DNA of 41,050 bases from Phycicoccus sp. (GCA_017993715.1 JAGOME010000040.1:1-41050), one strand, 5' to 3'. Counted from the first letter of the stretch, positions 1 through 8,224 are shown. Numbers and translations are program-made. The notes: a model not told the origin generated them from the letters alone.

Positions 1-936
1 GGTTACGACGGTGGCGGTCACGGCGGCGGCGGTGGCGGCGGTTACGACGGCGGCGGTCACGGTGGCGGCGGTGGCAGCCACGGTGGCGGCGGTGGCGGCG
101 GTTACGACGGTGGCGGTCACGGTGGCGGCGGCGACGACCACGGCCGGGCCATCGACCAGCTGGTGAGCATCGTCAACAACTACACCTACACCACGATGAT
201 CGACGACCGAGACACCGCTGTCGACTCTTCGGTTAACCAGACCATCTGGAACGAGGGCGAGATCTCGCAGATGTTCGACACCACCACGGTCATTGCCTCG
301 GGCGACGGCGCGATCGCGGCCGGCGACGATGTCATTCAGCAGACGGACAACTCGATCAACGGCTCGTACAACACCGACAACTCGATCAACGGGTCGTACA
401 ACGACAACTCCGACAACTCGATCAACGACTCGTTCCAGGACAACTCGGACAACTCCGACAACTCGATCAACGACTCGTTCCAGGTCAACGACTCGTTCCA
501 GGACAACTCGGACAACTCCGACAACTCCGTCGACAACTCCGACAACTCGGTTGACTCCTCGACCAACGACTCGGGCAACACCGACATCGAGGTCGACATC
601 GAGGACTCGTTCCAGGTCAACGACAACTTCTCGGACAACACCGACAACTCGCTCGACAACTCGCAGAACGACAGCTCGGACAACTCCGACAACTCCGACA
701 ACTCCGACAACTCGATCAACGACTCGGGCAACACCGACCTCGAGGTCGAGATCGAGGACTCGTTCCAGGTCAACGACAACATGTCGGACAACTTCTCCGA
801 CAACACGCTCGATGAGTCCATCAACGACTCCATCGTTGACAACGACGACAACTTCGCCGACAACACGGTCGACTCCGGCAACGGCGGCGACGGCGGCGAA
901 GACGACGGTGGCGACGGTGGCGACGGCGGCGTCTGA
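1..936 (+). CDS. IniB-like low-complexity protein, 5' end outside window
   Basis: The frame is open from the left edge, so the gene is cut at its 5' end; an internal ATG at 163 is not the true start. Residues 1-50 are a Gly-rich tract of repeated Tyr-Asp-Gly-Gly-Gly-His units. A short non-repetitive stretch follows, including SGDGAIAAGDD, and then about 180 residues dominated by Asn/Asp/Ser units such as DNSDNSINDSFQ, ending in an Asp/Gly-rich tail. I recognise this layout from actinobacterial proteins annotated as IniB N-terminal domain proteins, but the IniB domain itself would lie outside the window. The two dynamin-like genes immediately downstream give the iniB-iniA-iniC order of mycobacteria, where the operon responds to cell-wall inhibitors. 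The biochemical role of IniB is unknown. The repeated acidic/polar composition suggests an extended, possibly surface or calcium-binding, polypeptide; that is inference. Confidence 0.7.
   Translation, partial: GYDGGGHGGGGGGGYDGGGHGGGGGSHGGGGGGGYDGGGHGGGGDDHGRAIDQLVSIVNNYTYTTMIDDRDTAVDSSVNQTIWNEGEISQMFDTTTVIASGDGAIAAGDDVIQQTDNSINGSYNTDNSINGSYNDNSDNSINDSFQDNSDNSDNSINDSFQVNDSFQDNSDNSDNSVDNSDNSVDSSTNDSGNTDIEVDIEDSFQVNDNFSDNTDNSLDNSQNDSSDNSDNSDNSDNSINDSGNTDLEVEIEDSFQVNDNMSDNFSDNTLDESINDSIVDNDDNFADNTVDSGNGGDGGEDDGGDGGDGGV
346..860 (+). repeat. Asp-Asn-Ser codon repeats inside the IniB-like gene
   Basis: The nine-base unit GACAACTCG/GACAACTCC recurs many times, interspersed with units encoding INDSFQ and VEDSFQVNDN. 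Third positions vary (tcc/tcg) while the peptide stays constant, so selection appears to act on the protein. Tracts like this are prone to slippage and to length variation between strains. Confidence 0.8.
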
Positions 937-986
937 GTTCCACCCAGCGCCATGTGACCCGCGGATGAGGTCGCACCGCTGAACGC

Positions 987-1023
987 ACCTGGGGCCCGAT
1001 GCATCACGCATCGGGCCCCAGGT
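987..1023 (+). terminator. Perfect 16-bp-stem hairpin after the IniB-like gene
   Basis: ACCTGGGGCCCGATGC (987-1002) pairs perfectly with its complement at 1008-1023 across the five-base loop ATCAC. It lies 50 bases after the IniB-like stop codon. No T-tract follows, as is common in high-GC actinobacteria. It could end most transcripts after the abundant first gene while letting some read through into the GTPase genes. Confidence 0.65.
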
Positions 1024-1064
1024 CCGTGTCGGGCCCCAGGTCCGTGTCGGGCCCCAGGTCCGTG
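1011..1064. repeat. Three tandem copies of an 18-bp unit
   Basis: TCGGGCCCCAGGTCCGTG is repeated three times exactly (1011-1028, 1029-1046, 1047-1064), then a diverging fourth start. The first copy contains most of the right arm of the preceding hairpin, so each copy offers the left arm at 987-1002 an alternative, shorter pairing partner (GGGCCCCAGGT). Confidence 0.9.
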
Positions 1065-1130
1065 TCGGGCACGGGCGCCCGGGGTTGGACTATCGTCGAA
1101 GCGCTGTCACGGCGCGGGCCAGGGAGGGCC

Positions 1131-3080
1131 ATGAGCATCACCACGAACACACAACAGAGCCAGGCCGGCGCTGTGGGGTCACGGGATACCGGCCCTGCCG
1201 CGGTCATTGCGAGCGCGCAGGCTCTGTGTCGTCGTGCCGACCGTCCCGACCTCCTTCGCCGCCTTGGCATTGCCGAACAACGGCTGCGTACCCAGGACGT
1301 GCGGGTGCTCGTCGTGGGACAGCACAACCAGGGCAAGAGCCAGCTCGTCAACGCCATGCTCAACGCCCCTGTCTGCCCGGTCGATGACGACGTGGCCACG
1401 GCCGTCCCCACGGAGGTCGCGTACGGCGAGCAGGCCCGAGCCACCGTGCTGGTCGCTGCGAGTGCAGACAGCCCGACCAACGCAAAGGTCCGCGAGCGAC
1501 CGGTCCCGATCGCCCAGCTCGGCGACTACATCCGCCAGCCGCGCACCGAGTTCGAGGGCGAACGGGTTGTCGGCGCCCGGGCGTTCCTGCCCCGGATCTT
1601 GCTCAAGAGCGGCTTGGTCCTGGTCGACACCCCCGGCACGGGAGGAGTGGAGTCCATCCACTCGGCCTTGACCCGCGCTGCACTGCCGACCGCCGACGCC
1701 GTCCTGCTGGTCACCGACGCCTCGAGCGAGCTGACCGCCCCCGAACTCGACTTCCTGCGCGAGGCCCTACGCGCCTGCCCGACCGTCATCGGCATTCAGT
1801 CCAAAACCGACCTGTTCCCGGATTGGCGGCGGGTCCTGGAGATCAATCGCGGGCACCTGGCCGCGGCCGGCCTCGACCTGACGATGGTGCCGCTGTCTGC
1901 GCAACTTCGCCTCAAGGCCGCCGCCCGGGAGGACACGACGTTGAACCAGGAGTCCGGCTTTCCCGTCCTCATCGACACGATCAACCAGCGGATCGTCGGC
2001 CGACGCGACGCCTTACTGCGGACGTCAACCCGACACGACGTCACCGGGGTGATGGAGGACCTCACCACCAACCTGCGCCGCGAGCAGGGCGTGCTCGAGG
2101 ACCCCAAGACCCTGGCCGAGCTCACCGCCGAGCTCACGCAGACCCGTCATCATGCCGAGGAGCTCAAGCGCCGATCGGCCCGCTGGCAGACCACCTTGAG
2201 CGATGGCGTCGGTGATCTCAATTCCGACCTCGACCATGACCTGCGGGATCGGATCAGGCGCGTCGTGCGGGAGGCCGAGGCCTCGATCGACGAGGGTGAC
2301 CCCGCCGAGGACTGGGACACCTTCGCGGCCTGGCTCGAGGAGCGAGTCACCGCATCGATAACGGACACCTTCCAATGGGCCGACGAGAATGCCACGTGGC
2401 TGCTCAACAAGGTCGGGGAGCATTTCACCCAGGAGGCCATGACAGCCATCCCTGCCTTCGAGATGGCCGGGATCGACCAGCTGGCCTCCAAGCTTGAGGG
2501 GCCTGGGCTGCTGCAGGTCGAGACCCTCAACCCAGCCCAGAAGTTCTTCATCGGCCTGCGCGGTTCCTACGGCGGGGTGCTCATGTTCGGCCTGCTGACC
2601 GGGCTCGCCGGGCTCGCCGTCATCAACCCGATCTCGCTGGGTGCCGGTTTGATTCTCGGGACCAAGGCCTATCGCGAGGACGCCAGCCACCGGCTGAACA
2701 AACGGCGCGCTGATGCCAAGAACCTTGTGCGGCGCTACACCGACGAAGTGGCGTTCCAGTGCGGCAAGACGCTCCGGGATCGGCTGCGTCAGGTCCAGCG
2801 CATCGTGCGCGAGTACTACATCACTGTGGCCGAGGAGTTGGCCGAGGCGCTCACCCGCTCGGTCGACGATGCCAAACGGGCCGCGACAGCCACGACGACG
2901 GAGCGCAAGGCGCGCATCGGGACGGTCACCGCCCTGCTCGCCGATGCCCAAAAGACCACGCAGGACGCGTTGCGCCTGACGTTGGTGCCCGCCACCGGCC
3001 CGGTTACGCCCACCATCCCGAATGCCGCGCCGCCACCGCGGCGACCGACACCGCCGACCGTCACGGCACCCACTCGATGA
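1131..3080 (+). CDS. iniA: IniA-like dynamin-family GTPase
   Basis: Membrane-associated GTPase of the bacterial dynamin-like family. I chose the ATG at 1131 because AGGGAGG sits just upstream (1121-1127) and the 649-residue product matches IniA (about 640). The longer frame from 999 would translate the hairpin and 18-bp repeats. G1 is GQHNQGKS at 63-70, a Thr in switch I follows, G3 is DTPG at 166-169 and G4 is SKTD at 224-227. A hydrophobic hairpin at about 479-514 (Gly/Leu/Ala-rich) matches the membrane-insertion tip, and a helical C-terminus follows. Mycobacterial IniA remodels membranes in response to cell-wall stress; that role is known for the family and inferred here. The stop overlaps the next start as ATGA, so the two GTPases are translationally coupled, which suggests they work as a pair. 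Confidence 0.85.
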   Translation: MSITTNTQQSQAGAVGSRDTGPAAVIASAQALCRRADRPDLLRRLGIAEQRLRTQDVRVLVVGQHNQGKSQLVNAMLNAPVCPVDDDVATAVPTEVAYGEQARATVLVAASADSPTNAKVRERPVPIAQLGDYIRQPRTEFEGERVVGARAFLPRILLKSGLVLVDTPGTGGVESIHSALTRAALPTADAVLLVTDASSELTAPELDFLREALRACPTVIGIQSKTDLFPDWRRVLEINRGHLAAAGLDLTMVPLSAQLRLKAAAREDTTLNQESGFPVLIDTINQRIVGRRDALLRTSTRHDVTGVMEDLTTNLRREQGVLEDPKTLAELTAELTQTRHHAEELKRRSARWQTTLSDGVGDLNSDLDHDLRDRIRRVVREAEASIDEGDPAEDWDTFAAWLEERVTASITDTFQWADENATWLLNKVGEHFTQEAMTAIPAFEMAGIDQLASKLEGPGLLQVETLNPAQKFFIGLRGSYGGVLMFGLLTGLAGLAVINPISLGAGLILGTKAYREDASHRLNKRRADAKNLVRRYTDEVAFQCGKTLRDRLRQVQRIVREYYITVAEELAEALTRSVDDAKRAATATTTERKARIGTVTALLADAQKTTQDALRLTLVPATGPVTPTIPNAAPPPRRPTPPTVTAPTR

Positions 3081-4693
3081 CCAGCGTCGCCATGCAACCG
3101 GCCGTGCGTGACCAGGAGTGGGATCAGGCCAGGTTCCTCGTGGGCCGTGCCCGCGAGGTGCTGGCCCATGACGAGGCGTCACTGCGTCGGCTCGATGATC
3201 TCGACGCCCGACTGCGCGAGCCCCTGCGAGTCGCTCTCGCAGGACGGGTCAAGACCGGCAAGTCCACCCTGCTCAATGCGCTGATCGGGGAGGAGATCGC
3301 CCCGACCGACACCGGTGAATGCACCCGCCTGGTCACCTGGTACCTCTTCGGGGAGGCACCGGCCGTCCACGCCGTGCTGCGCTCCGGCACGCGCACCCCG
3401 CTGCCCATTCACACCGTGCACGGTGCCTTGCGGCTCGACGTCGACGGCATCCCGCCTCGGCTCATCGACCACCTCGAGGTGCGGTGGCCTTCGCCGCTGC
3501 TGCGTCGCATGACGCTCATCGATACCCCTGGCCTGGCCTCGCTCTCCGCCGAACTGGGCGAACGCTCGCTCGGCCTGCTCACCCCGGCCCGCGGGCAGAG
3601 TGGCATCGACGCGATGCTCTATCTCGTTCGCCACCTGCACGCGGAGGATGTCGCAGTGCTGCGCGACTTCCAGCAGGCCTCCGGCGCCGCGGAGCAGAAC
3701 GCCGCCATGACCCTGTGCCTGCTGTCTCGGGCGGACGAAGTCGGCGGTGGGCGCATCGATGCGCTGCTCAGTGCCGGCCAGGTTGCCGACCGCCTCCGGA
3801 CCGACCCCGACATGCGCTCGCTGTGCCTGGACGTACTGCCGGTCGCCGGCTTGCTAGGGCAGGGTGGTCGTTCGTTACGCCAGCGCGACTTCGCGGCCCT
3901 GCGCGACCTGGCCGGGCTCGGGCGGGAGCGTCGAGAGGATCTATTGCTGTCGGCCGATCGGTTCATCAACACCGAGGTGCCCGAAGTGCCACACCTGACG
4001 CCACAAGAGCGCGCCACCGTGCTGCAGCGACTCGGCGTCTTCGGTGTGCGCCTGAGCACCGTCTTGCTGCGCGATGGCTTCAACACCGCCACCGCCCTGT
4101 CCGACGAGTTGTTCCGGCGCAGCGGCCTCGGGCCAGTGACCTCCGTCATCCTCGATCAGCTCGACCGACGATCCCAGGCGCTGCGTGGCCGCTCGGTCCT
4201 GCTCGCCCTGGATGCCCTGCTCGCTGAGGGGGCTGCCAACGCCGAGCCAGTGCGGGCCGCGATTGCCCGGGCGCAGAGCCGCAATCAACACGCGGACGAG
4301 CTGGCCCTGCTCAGCCGTGTCCGTCATGACCCGCCAGAAGGTCTGACCGCCGACGAGATCGCGCAGGCAACGGTCGTCCTCGGATCGCGTGGCCTGTCGG
4401 CCCAGGATCGGCTGGGGCCCGGGGCCTGGTCATGCGAGAGCGGCACCGCTGGCGTCGAGGTCGCTGCGCTGCTGCGGACATGGCGTCAGCGACTCGCCGA
4501 CCCGGAGTCCTCCGCCACGATCCTTGACCTCGCGGCACAGGTCATCCGGTCCGCGGAACGCACCCTCGTGGAGCTCAGCGAGGCGTGCCCGCCACGGCCC
4601 GTCGCTGAGCCAGCCAGCGACTCATCGATGGCGCCCACGCGAGCGCAGTCCCGCCGAGCGTCGAAAGCACGCCGAGGAGCAAGGCGACGGTGA
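3077..4693 (+). CDS. iniC: IniC-like dynamin-family GTPase
   Basis: Second dynamin-like GTPase of the pair, 538 residues from the ATG at 3077, which overlaps the upstream stop by four bases. The P-loop is GRVKTGKS at 56-63, G3 is DTPG at 149-152, and a G4-like SRADE occurs in the fourth strand region. Unlike the upstream protein it shows no clear hydrophobic hairpin, as in mycobacterial IniC (about 490 residues), so it probably relies on its partner for membrane contact. The C-terminal 25 residues are Arg/Lys/Ser-rich with no obvious fold. The last 119 bases overlap the opposite-strand membrane-protein gene, so this basic tail may be a recent stop-codon extension. Confidence 0.82.
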   Translation: MTSVAMQPAVRDQEWDQARFLVGRAREVLAHDEASLRRLDDLDARLREPLRVALAGRVKTGKSTLLNALIGEEIAPTDTGECTRLVTWYLFGEAPAVHAVLRSGTRTPLPIHTVHGALRLDVDGIPPRLIDHLEVRWPSPLLRRMTLIDTPGLASLSAELGERSLGLLTPARGQSGIDAMLYLVRHLHAEDVAVLRDFQQASGAAEQNAAMTLCLLSRADEVGGGRIDALLSAGQVADRLRTDPDMRSLCLDVLPVAGLLGQGGRSLRQRDFAALRDLAGLGRERREDLLLSADRFINTEVPEVPHLTPQERATVLQRLGVFGVRLSTVLLRDGFNTATALSDELFRRSGLGPVTSVILDQLDRRSQALRGRSVLLALDALLAEGAANAEPVRAAIARAQSRNQHADELALLSRVRHDPPEGLTADEIAQATVVLGSRGLSAQDRLGPGAWSCESGTAGVEVAALLRTWRQRLADPESSATILDLAAQVIRSAERTLVELSEACPPRPVAEPASDSSMAPTRAQSRRASKARRGARRR

Positions 4694-5195
4694 CCAGCCA
4701 GCCCTGCCACGACCCGTGTGGGGCCAGCAGGGCGGTGGGGACAGCCACGCAGAGTTGAACGAGACCGGTGGGGATCAACAGGATTCGCGGCCACCGCCGC
4801 CCCCGGGACAGCGACGAGACGCTCACGGCCACCAACGTGGCCAGGAACACCAGGATCGCCAGAACGACATCGATGATCCGGGCCACCGAGCCCTCGATAC
4901 TCACGACGTCGAGCGCCGGGTTCGCGAGGAGCAGCAGGCCAGCGAGATTGTCCTGAGCCGTCTTGCGGGTGAGGAAGAGCGTGAGGGCAGCGAACACGAG
5001 CAGGCTCGTGGACCACCACAGCGCGGTCAAGGTGCGATCGGCAACGCGAGTGCGAGCGGCCGGCCCGGTCACCGGCGCCGGAGTCACATCCTCAAAACTT
5101 GGGCGCTCAGGCCGCGCCAGGCCTCGATCCTGGGCACGCCCTTCGCCCCCCTCCCCTGGTGTCACATCATCAACTCTAGATGAGGGGACGATCAC
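4575..5195 (-). CDS. Small four-helix membrane protein, unknown function
   Basis: I do not recognise a family. The product is 206 residues from the GTG at 5195, preceded by a G-rich patch (TGGGGGT); GTG codons further in are possible starts. The first 55 residues are polar (Pro/Glu/Arg-rich). Four hydrophobic segments follow: LWWSTSLLVFAALTLFL, a second around IIDVVLAILVFLATLVAV, a third in ILLIPTGLVQLCVAVP and a fourth in WLVTVALLLGVLSTLGG. A short basic C-terminus (SRWLAQRRA) ends the protein. The loop between helices 1 and 2 contains an Asn-Pro-Ala-Leu-Asp stretch. Its 3' end overlaps the IniC-like gene tail to tail by 119 bases. It sits downstream of the ATL-GNAT gene with a hairpin between them. 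Confidence 0.6.
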   Translation of the reverse strand: MIVPSSRVDDVTPGEGGEGRAQDRGLARPERPSFEDVTPAPVTGPAARTRVADRTLTALWWSTSLLVFAALTLFLTRKTAQDNLAGLLLLANPALDVVSIEGSVARIIDVVLAILVFLATLVAVSVSSLSRGRRWPRILLIPTGLVQLCVAVPTALLAPHGSWQGWLVTVALLLGVLSTLGGTALAWAPSMSRWLAQRRAVAGTPR

Positions 5196-5200
5196 GCGGC

Positions 5201-5220
5201 ACCCCCAGATACCCGGGGGT
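5201..5220 (-). terminator. Short GC hairpin between ATL-GNAT and membrane-protein genes
   Basis: ACCCCC (5201-5206) and GGGGGT (5215-5220) form a six-base-pair stem around an eight-base loop. It lies after the stop of the leftward ATL-GNAT gene (5248) and just before the GTG at 5195, so it could end the upstream transcript or sequester the next start. The stem is short and there is no T-run. Confidence 0.35.
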
Positions 5221-5247
5221 TCTCGCAGTTGGCGCAGCGAATCCCGA

Positions 5248-6534
5248 TCAGCCGCGGTAACCGAACGTGGGGACCGGCCGCGCCGCCGATGCACTGGTGC
5301 CCTGCTCCCGCACGAGGAGGCGCGCGACGGCCGTCGTCGTGACCCCATGCATCCCGCGCTTACCCAACGCCGGCTGGATCGAGGGGAGGACGTCGAGCCG
5401 GAGCAACGGGTGTCCGGCATTGAGGGCAACCTGCGCTTGACGGGCCGCGAGGGCTCGACTGATCCCCCGACCCTGCCCCTGCTCAAGGCTGAAGCCCGCC
5501 GAGATCTGCGCGAACTGCGTCCCAGCAAAAAGGCGCACCGCGCTGATGGCGAGCAGTTGCCCTGACGCGCTGTCCTGCGCGAGAGCCACCTTGACCAGGT
5601 CCGGCGCGACGGACTCCTCGGTGCGCAGAGCATCCAAGGTCCAAGCCGCCCCGGTCGGGTCCCCGTCATCGAAGGTCTCGTGCAGCAGGCTCCAGTCGTC
5701 GGGGTGCTCCACCGGCCGGATGCGCACGCCCGGGGGGACCTCGGCGTCGTCGGTGAACAGCCGCGCCGCACCCAACATCAGGACCAGGGTCGGCCCGAGG
5801 CGGAAGCCCGCCTTGGCCAGGCGCTCCGGCAGATCCCGGGGTGGGTCATCGCCATACGTGCGCCATTCCAGGTTCTGGCGACGCTCCCGGAACATGGTGA
5901 CCTGACGCGTGATCGCTGTCTGAATCTGCGCCTCGGACTCGCCCAGGCCCTCGGGGGACTCGATCGTTGCACCCGTCAGGGTCGGGTCGATGGGGTAAAG
6001 GCGACGGACCAGGCCTGCGACCTCCCGCCGATAGACCGGGTCGACCTCCTGGCTCGACAATCGGACCTGGCGCCGGAATTCTCGGTGCAGGTCATCGGCC
6101 TTCATCACGCCGCAGTCCAACACAGTCCCACCAGGTCGGGCATCCTGAACGGGTGTCATATTGGTTTCACGCCCGGTTCCCGCCACAGGTTCGGGATCGG
6201 AAGCGGCCAGATCGGCCACAGACGCGTCCCAGTCGGCCGCCAGTGCTGCCAGGTCCGCGCGATGTGTCCCGATCCTCACCCGACCCGTCGACGTCAGTGC
6301 GATGCCCTCAGCAGCCCAGTGCTCCCGCGCCCTGGCCAGCAGTTCCGGCGGCAGCGAGCCGGCGGCATTCGTGACTCGCCACCAGGCCACGCCGCTGCCC
6401 CAGGTCGCCATGATCGACCCGACCTGACGGGGACCGATCCCGACGAGTTCGGCGAGGTCGCCGTAGGCCACGACTGTCCCCGGCGGCACCAGCTCTACCG
6501 CTCGCAGCACCCGCTCGACGACGAGGTCATCCAT
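5248..6534 (-). CDS. Alkyltransferase-like (ATL) domain fused to GNAT acetyltransferase
   Basis: One open frame of 428 residues from the ATG at 6534, which overlaps the upstream methyltransferase stop by eight bases. Residues about 1-95 match the MGMT/Ogt DNA-binding domain: PPGTVVAYGDLAELVG, PRQVGSIM, then AWWRVTNAAG. The usual PCHRV motif has Trp in place of the acceptor Cys, the hallmark of alkyltransferase-like proteins, which bind O6-alkylguanine without repairing it and recruit nucleotide excision repair. From about residue 144 (MKADDL) the protein resembles actinobacterial GNAT acetyltransferases: an EWRTYGDDPPRDLPERL-type segment, then the acetyl-CoA loop GQGRGISRAL. No stop codon separates the halves. 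Internal ATGs at 6159 and 6105 have poor ribosome sites, so a fusion is more likely than two genes, but internal initiation is possible. The acetyl acceptor is unknown. Confidence 0.75.
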   Translation of the reverse strand: MDDLVVERVLRAVELVPPGTVVAYGDLAELVGIGPRQVGSIMATWGSGVAWWRVTNAAGSLPPELLARAREHWAAEGIALTSTGRVRIGTHRADLAALAADWDASVADLAASDPEPVAGTGRETNMTPVQDARPGGTVLDCGVMKADDLHREFRRQVRLSSQEVDPVYRREVAGLVRRLYPIDPTLTGATIESPEGLGESEAQIQTAITRQVTMFRERRQNLEWRTYGDDPPRDLPERLAKAGFRLGPTLVLMLGAARLFTDDAEVPPGVRIRPVEHPDDWSLLHETFDDGDPTGAAWTLDALRTEESVAPDLVKVALAQDSASGQLLAISAVRLFAGTQFAQISAGFSLEQGQGRGISRALAARQAQVALNAGHPLLRLDVLPSIQPALGKRGMHGVTTTAVARLLVREQGTSASAARPVPTFGYRG

Positions 6535-7240
6535 GGACGGCACCCGAGGGCGACCCCTGGATCTCCCCGGCGTGCTGCTGAACCCACGCGTGCATGGCAA
6601 TCGCCCCCGCCGCCGCGGCATTGATCGACCGGGTCGAGCCGAACTGGGTGATGTGGAGCACCACGTCGCACTGCTCCTGGAGCGCCGCGGAGAGACCGGG
6701 CCCTTCCTGCCCAAAGAGCAGCATGCAGGCGCGGGGCAACGCGAACCCCTCGATGGGTAATGACCCTGGGACGTTGTCGATCCCGATGAGCGGCAGGTCA
6801 CGCTCGCGTGCCCACGCGCCCAGGGCTGCTGCTGTGGGGTGATGGTGTTCGTGCTGGTACCGATCGGTGACCATGGCGCCGCGCCGGTTCCAGCGCCGCC
6901 GGCCCACGATATGGAATGCCGCGGCATTCATCGCATTGGCGGTGCGCACGACGGACCCGATGTTGCGATCGTGCTCCCAGTTCTCGATCGCCACGTGGAA
7001 CGCATGCCGACGGGTGTCCAGGTCCGCGACGATCGCCTCGTGCGTCCAGTACCGATACGAGTCCACGACGTTGCGCCGGTCCCCGTGGCGCAGCAGTTCC
7101 TCATCCCAGTGCGCCCCCTGCGGCCACGCGCCCTCCCACGGGCCCACCCCAACGCCATCGGCGGGCCTGCTCTCAGGTCCCATCGCCGACGGCCCTGGAT
7201 CGTCGGCCGAGGCCGACCCGGAGATCGTCACCAAACCCAT
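6527..7240 (-). CDS. TrmH/SpoU-family RNA 2'-O-methyltransferase
   Basis: SPOUT-fold methyltransferase using S-adenosylmethionine, 237 residues. Motif 1 is NIGSVVRTANA, motif 2 is LLFGQEGPGLS and motif 3 is TQFGSTRSINAAAAGAIAM, all intact. This gives the Asn and Arg of motif 1, the Glu of motif 2 and the Ser/Asn of motif 3 used for knot formation and catalysis. The first 45 residues are poorly conserved, so a start inside the frame (for example the Met at residue 20) is possible; no good ribosome site precedes 7240. Whether the target is tRNA (as for TrmH) or rRNA cannot be told. It is co-transcribed with the ATL-GNAT gene through an eight-base overlap and is divergent from the DedA gene. Confidence 0.88.
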   Translation of the reverse strand: MGLVTISGSASADDPGPSAMGPESRPADGVGVGPWEGAWPQGAHWDEELLRHGDRRNVVDSYRYWTHEAIVADLDTRRHAFHVAIENWEHDRNIGSVVRTANAMNAAAFHIVGRRRWNRRGAMVTDRYQHEHHHPTAAALGAWARERDLPLIGIDNVPGSLPIEGFALPRACMLLFGQEGPGLSAALQEQCDVVLHITQFGSTRSINAAAAGAIAMHAWVQQHAGEIQGSPSGAVHG

Positions 7241-7346
7241 GATATTCCCAGGAGACTGTCAAGGGACACTCAGCGACCGGCTGGCCCAGCTTGTGCCCGA
7301 CGAGCCATCGGACGGGGCTGGCCCCAGGAGTCGCACAGCGGCTTCA

Positions 7347-7376
7347 TTGGGGCCTGCCGGGGCCACCGCCTACGCT
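7347..7376 (+). promoter_or_regulatory. Predicted promoter giving a leaderless DedA mRNA
   Basis: TTGGGG (7347-7352), an 18-base spacer and TACGCT (7371-7376, TANNNT class) lie seven bases before the GTG at 7384. Transcription would start at or next to the start codon, consistent with the lack of a ribosome site and with the frequency of leaderless genes in actinobacteria. Confidence 0.5.
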
Positions 7377-7383
7377 GAGACCC

Positions 7384-8139
7384 GTGATCGACACCCTGGC
7401 GAGCATGGCCCCCGCAATCGGCGGACTGGACTGGATGGACCCGCAATGGCTCCTAGACCGGTTCGGTACTCAGTTCTTCTGGGTTGGCGTCGCCATCGTC
7501 TTCATCGAATGCGGACTGCTCTTCCCGATCCTCCCGGGGGACTCGCTGCTGTTCTCGATCGGCTTGTTCATCAGCCGCGGAGACATGGACATCAACCTGT
7601 GGGTCGCGTGCCTCATCCTCAGCGCTGCCGCCTTCTTGGGCAACGTCGTCGGGTATGAGATCGGCCGTGCCGTCGGGACGCCCCTGTACAACCGAGATGG
7701 CCGGTTCCTCAAGAAGAAGTACTTCGACCAGACGCATGAGTTCTTCGAACGGCACGGATCCAAGGCTCTGGTCCTGGGCCGGTTTGTGCCGATCGTCCGC
7801 ACCTTCATCACGGTGGTTGCCGGCGTGTCCAAGATGGATCGGCGCCACTTCTTCGTGTGGAGCGGCGTCGGCGCGGTCCTCTGGGCCACCGGGCTGACCC
7901 TCATCGGACACGCGCTCGGCGGGATCCAGTTCATCCACGACCACCTCGAGTCCGCGATCCTGCTCATCGTCGCGTTCTCGGTGCTCCCCATGGTGTTTGA
8001 GTACTTGCGCCACCGGTCCAAGAAGTCCTCTGGCACGGCCGGGGCCGCGCAGGGCGCCGAGCGCACAAGTGCGCCCACGACCTCGACGACCGACATCGGG
8101 GAGACCCGGCGCAGCCGACGCGACGCCCAAGGCCGCTGA
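7384..8139 (+). CDS. DedA-family inner-membrane protein
   Basis: DedA (SNARE-associated/VTT) family, 251 residues from a GTG at 7384. Members are polytopic proteins linked to flipping of undecaprenyl phosphate or phospholipids and to membrane homeostasis. The family signature is clear: the segment ECGLLFPILPGDSLLF near residue 40, then GNVVGYEIGR, a basic loop with FLKKKYFDQTHEFFERHG, and the conserved GRFVPIVRTFITVVAGVSKM carrying the paired Arg residues and helix-breaking Gly. Two further hydrophobic segments follow and the last 40 residues are polar (Lys/Ser/Thr/Arg). The GTG is favoured by the -10 spacing upstream; ATG at 7405 is an alternative. Confidence 0.88.
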   Translation: MIDTLASMAPAIGGLDWMDPQWLLDRFGTQFFWVGVAIVFIECGLLFPILPGDSLLFSIGLFISRGDMDINLWVACLILSAAAFLGNVVGYEIGRAVGTPLYNRDGRFLKKKYFDQTHEFFERHGSKALVLGRFVPIVRTFITVVAGVSKMDRRHFFVWSGVGAVLWATGLTLIGHALGGIQFIHDHLESAILLIVAFSVLPMVFEYLRHRSKKSSGTAGAAQGAERTSAPTTSTTDIGETRRSRRDAQGR

Positions 8140-8224
8140 CCCTCCCCTGCGTCACCACCTGCTCGCCTCACGCGCAAGCGTCCGGGTGGGCGCAGCCGGC
8201 GAACGCGCACGGCTCCATCACGGG

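Noticed and set aside
336-1007. Opposite-strand Ser/Leu/Glu-rich frame over the DNS repeats
   Set aside because: Its repeats are the mirror of the Asp-Asn-Ser codons; such frames stay open only because the repeat excludes stop codons.
1011-1064. CRISPR-like repeat array
   Set aside because: The copies are directly adjacent with no spacers, 18 bases long, and there are no cas genes.
999-1130. Upstream ATG giving a 693-residue form of the IniA-like protein
   Set aside because: The extra 44 residues would translate the hairpin and the 18-bp tandem repeats; ATG 1131 has a ribosome site and gives the family length.
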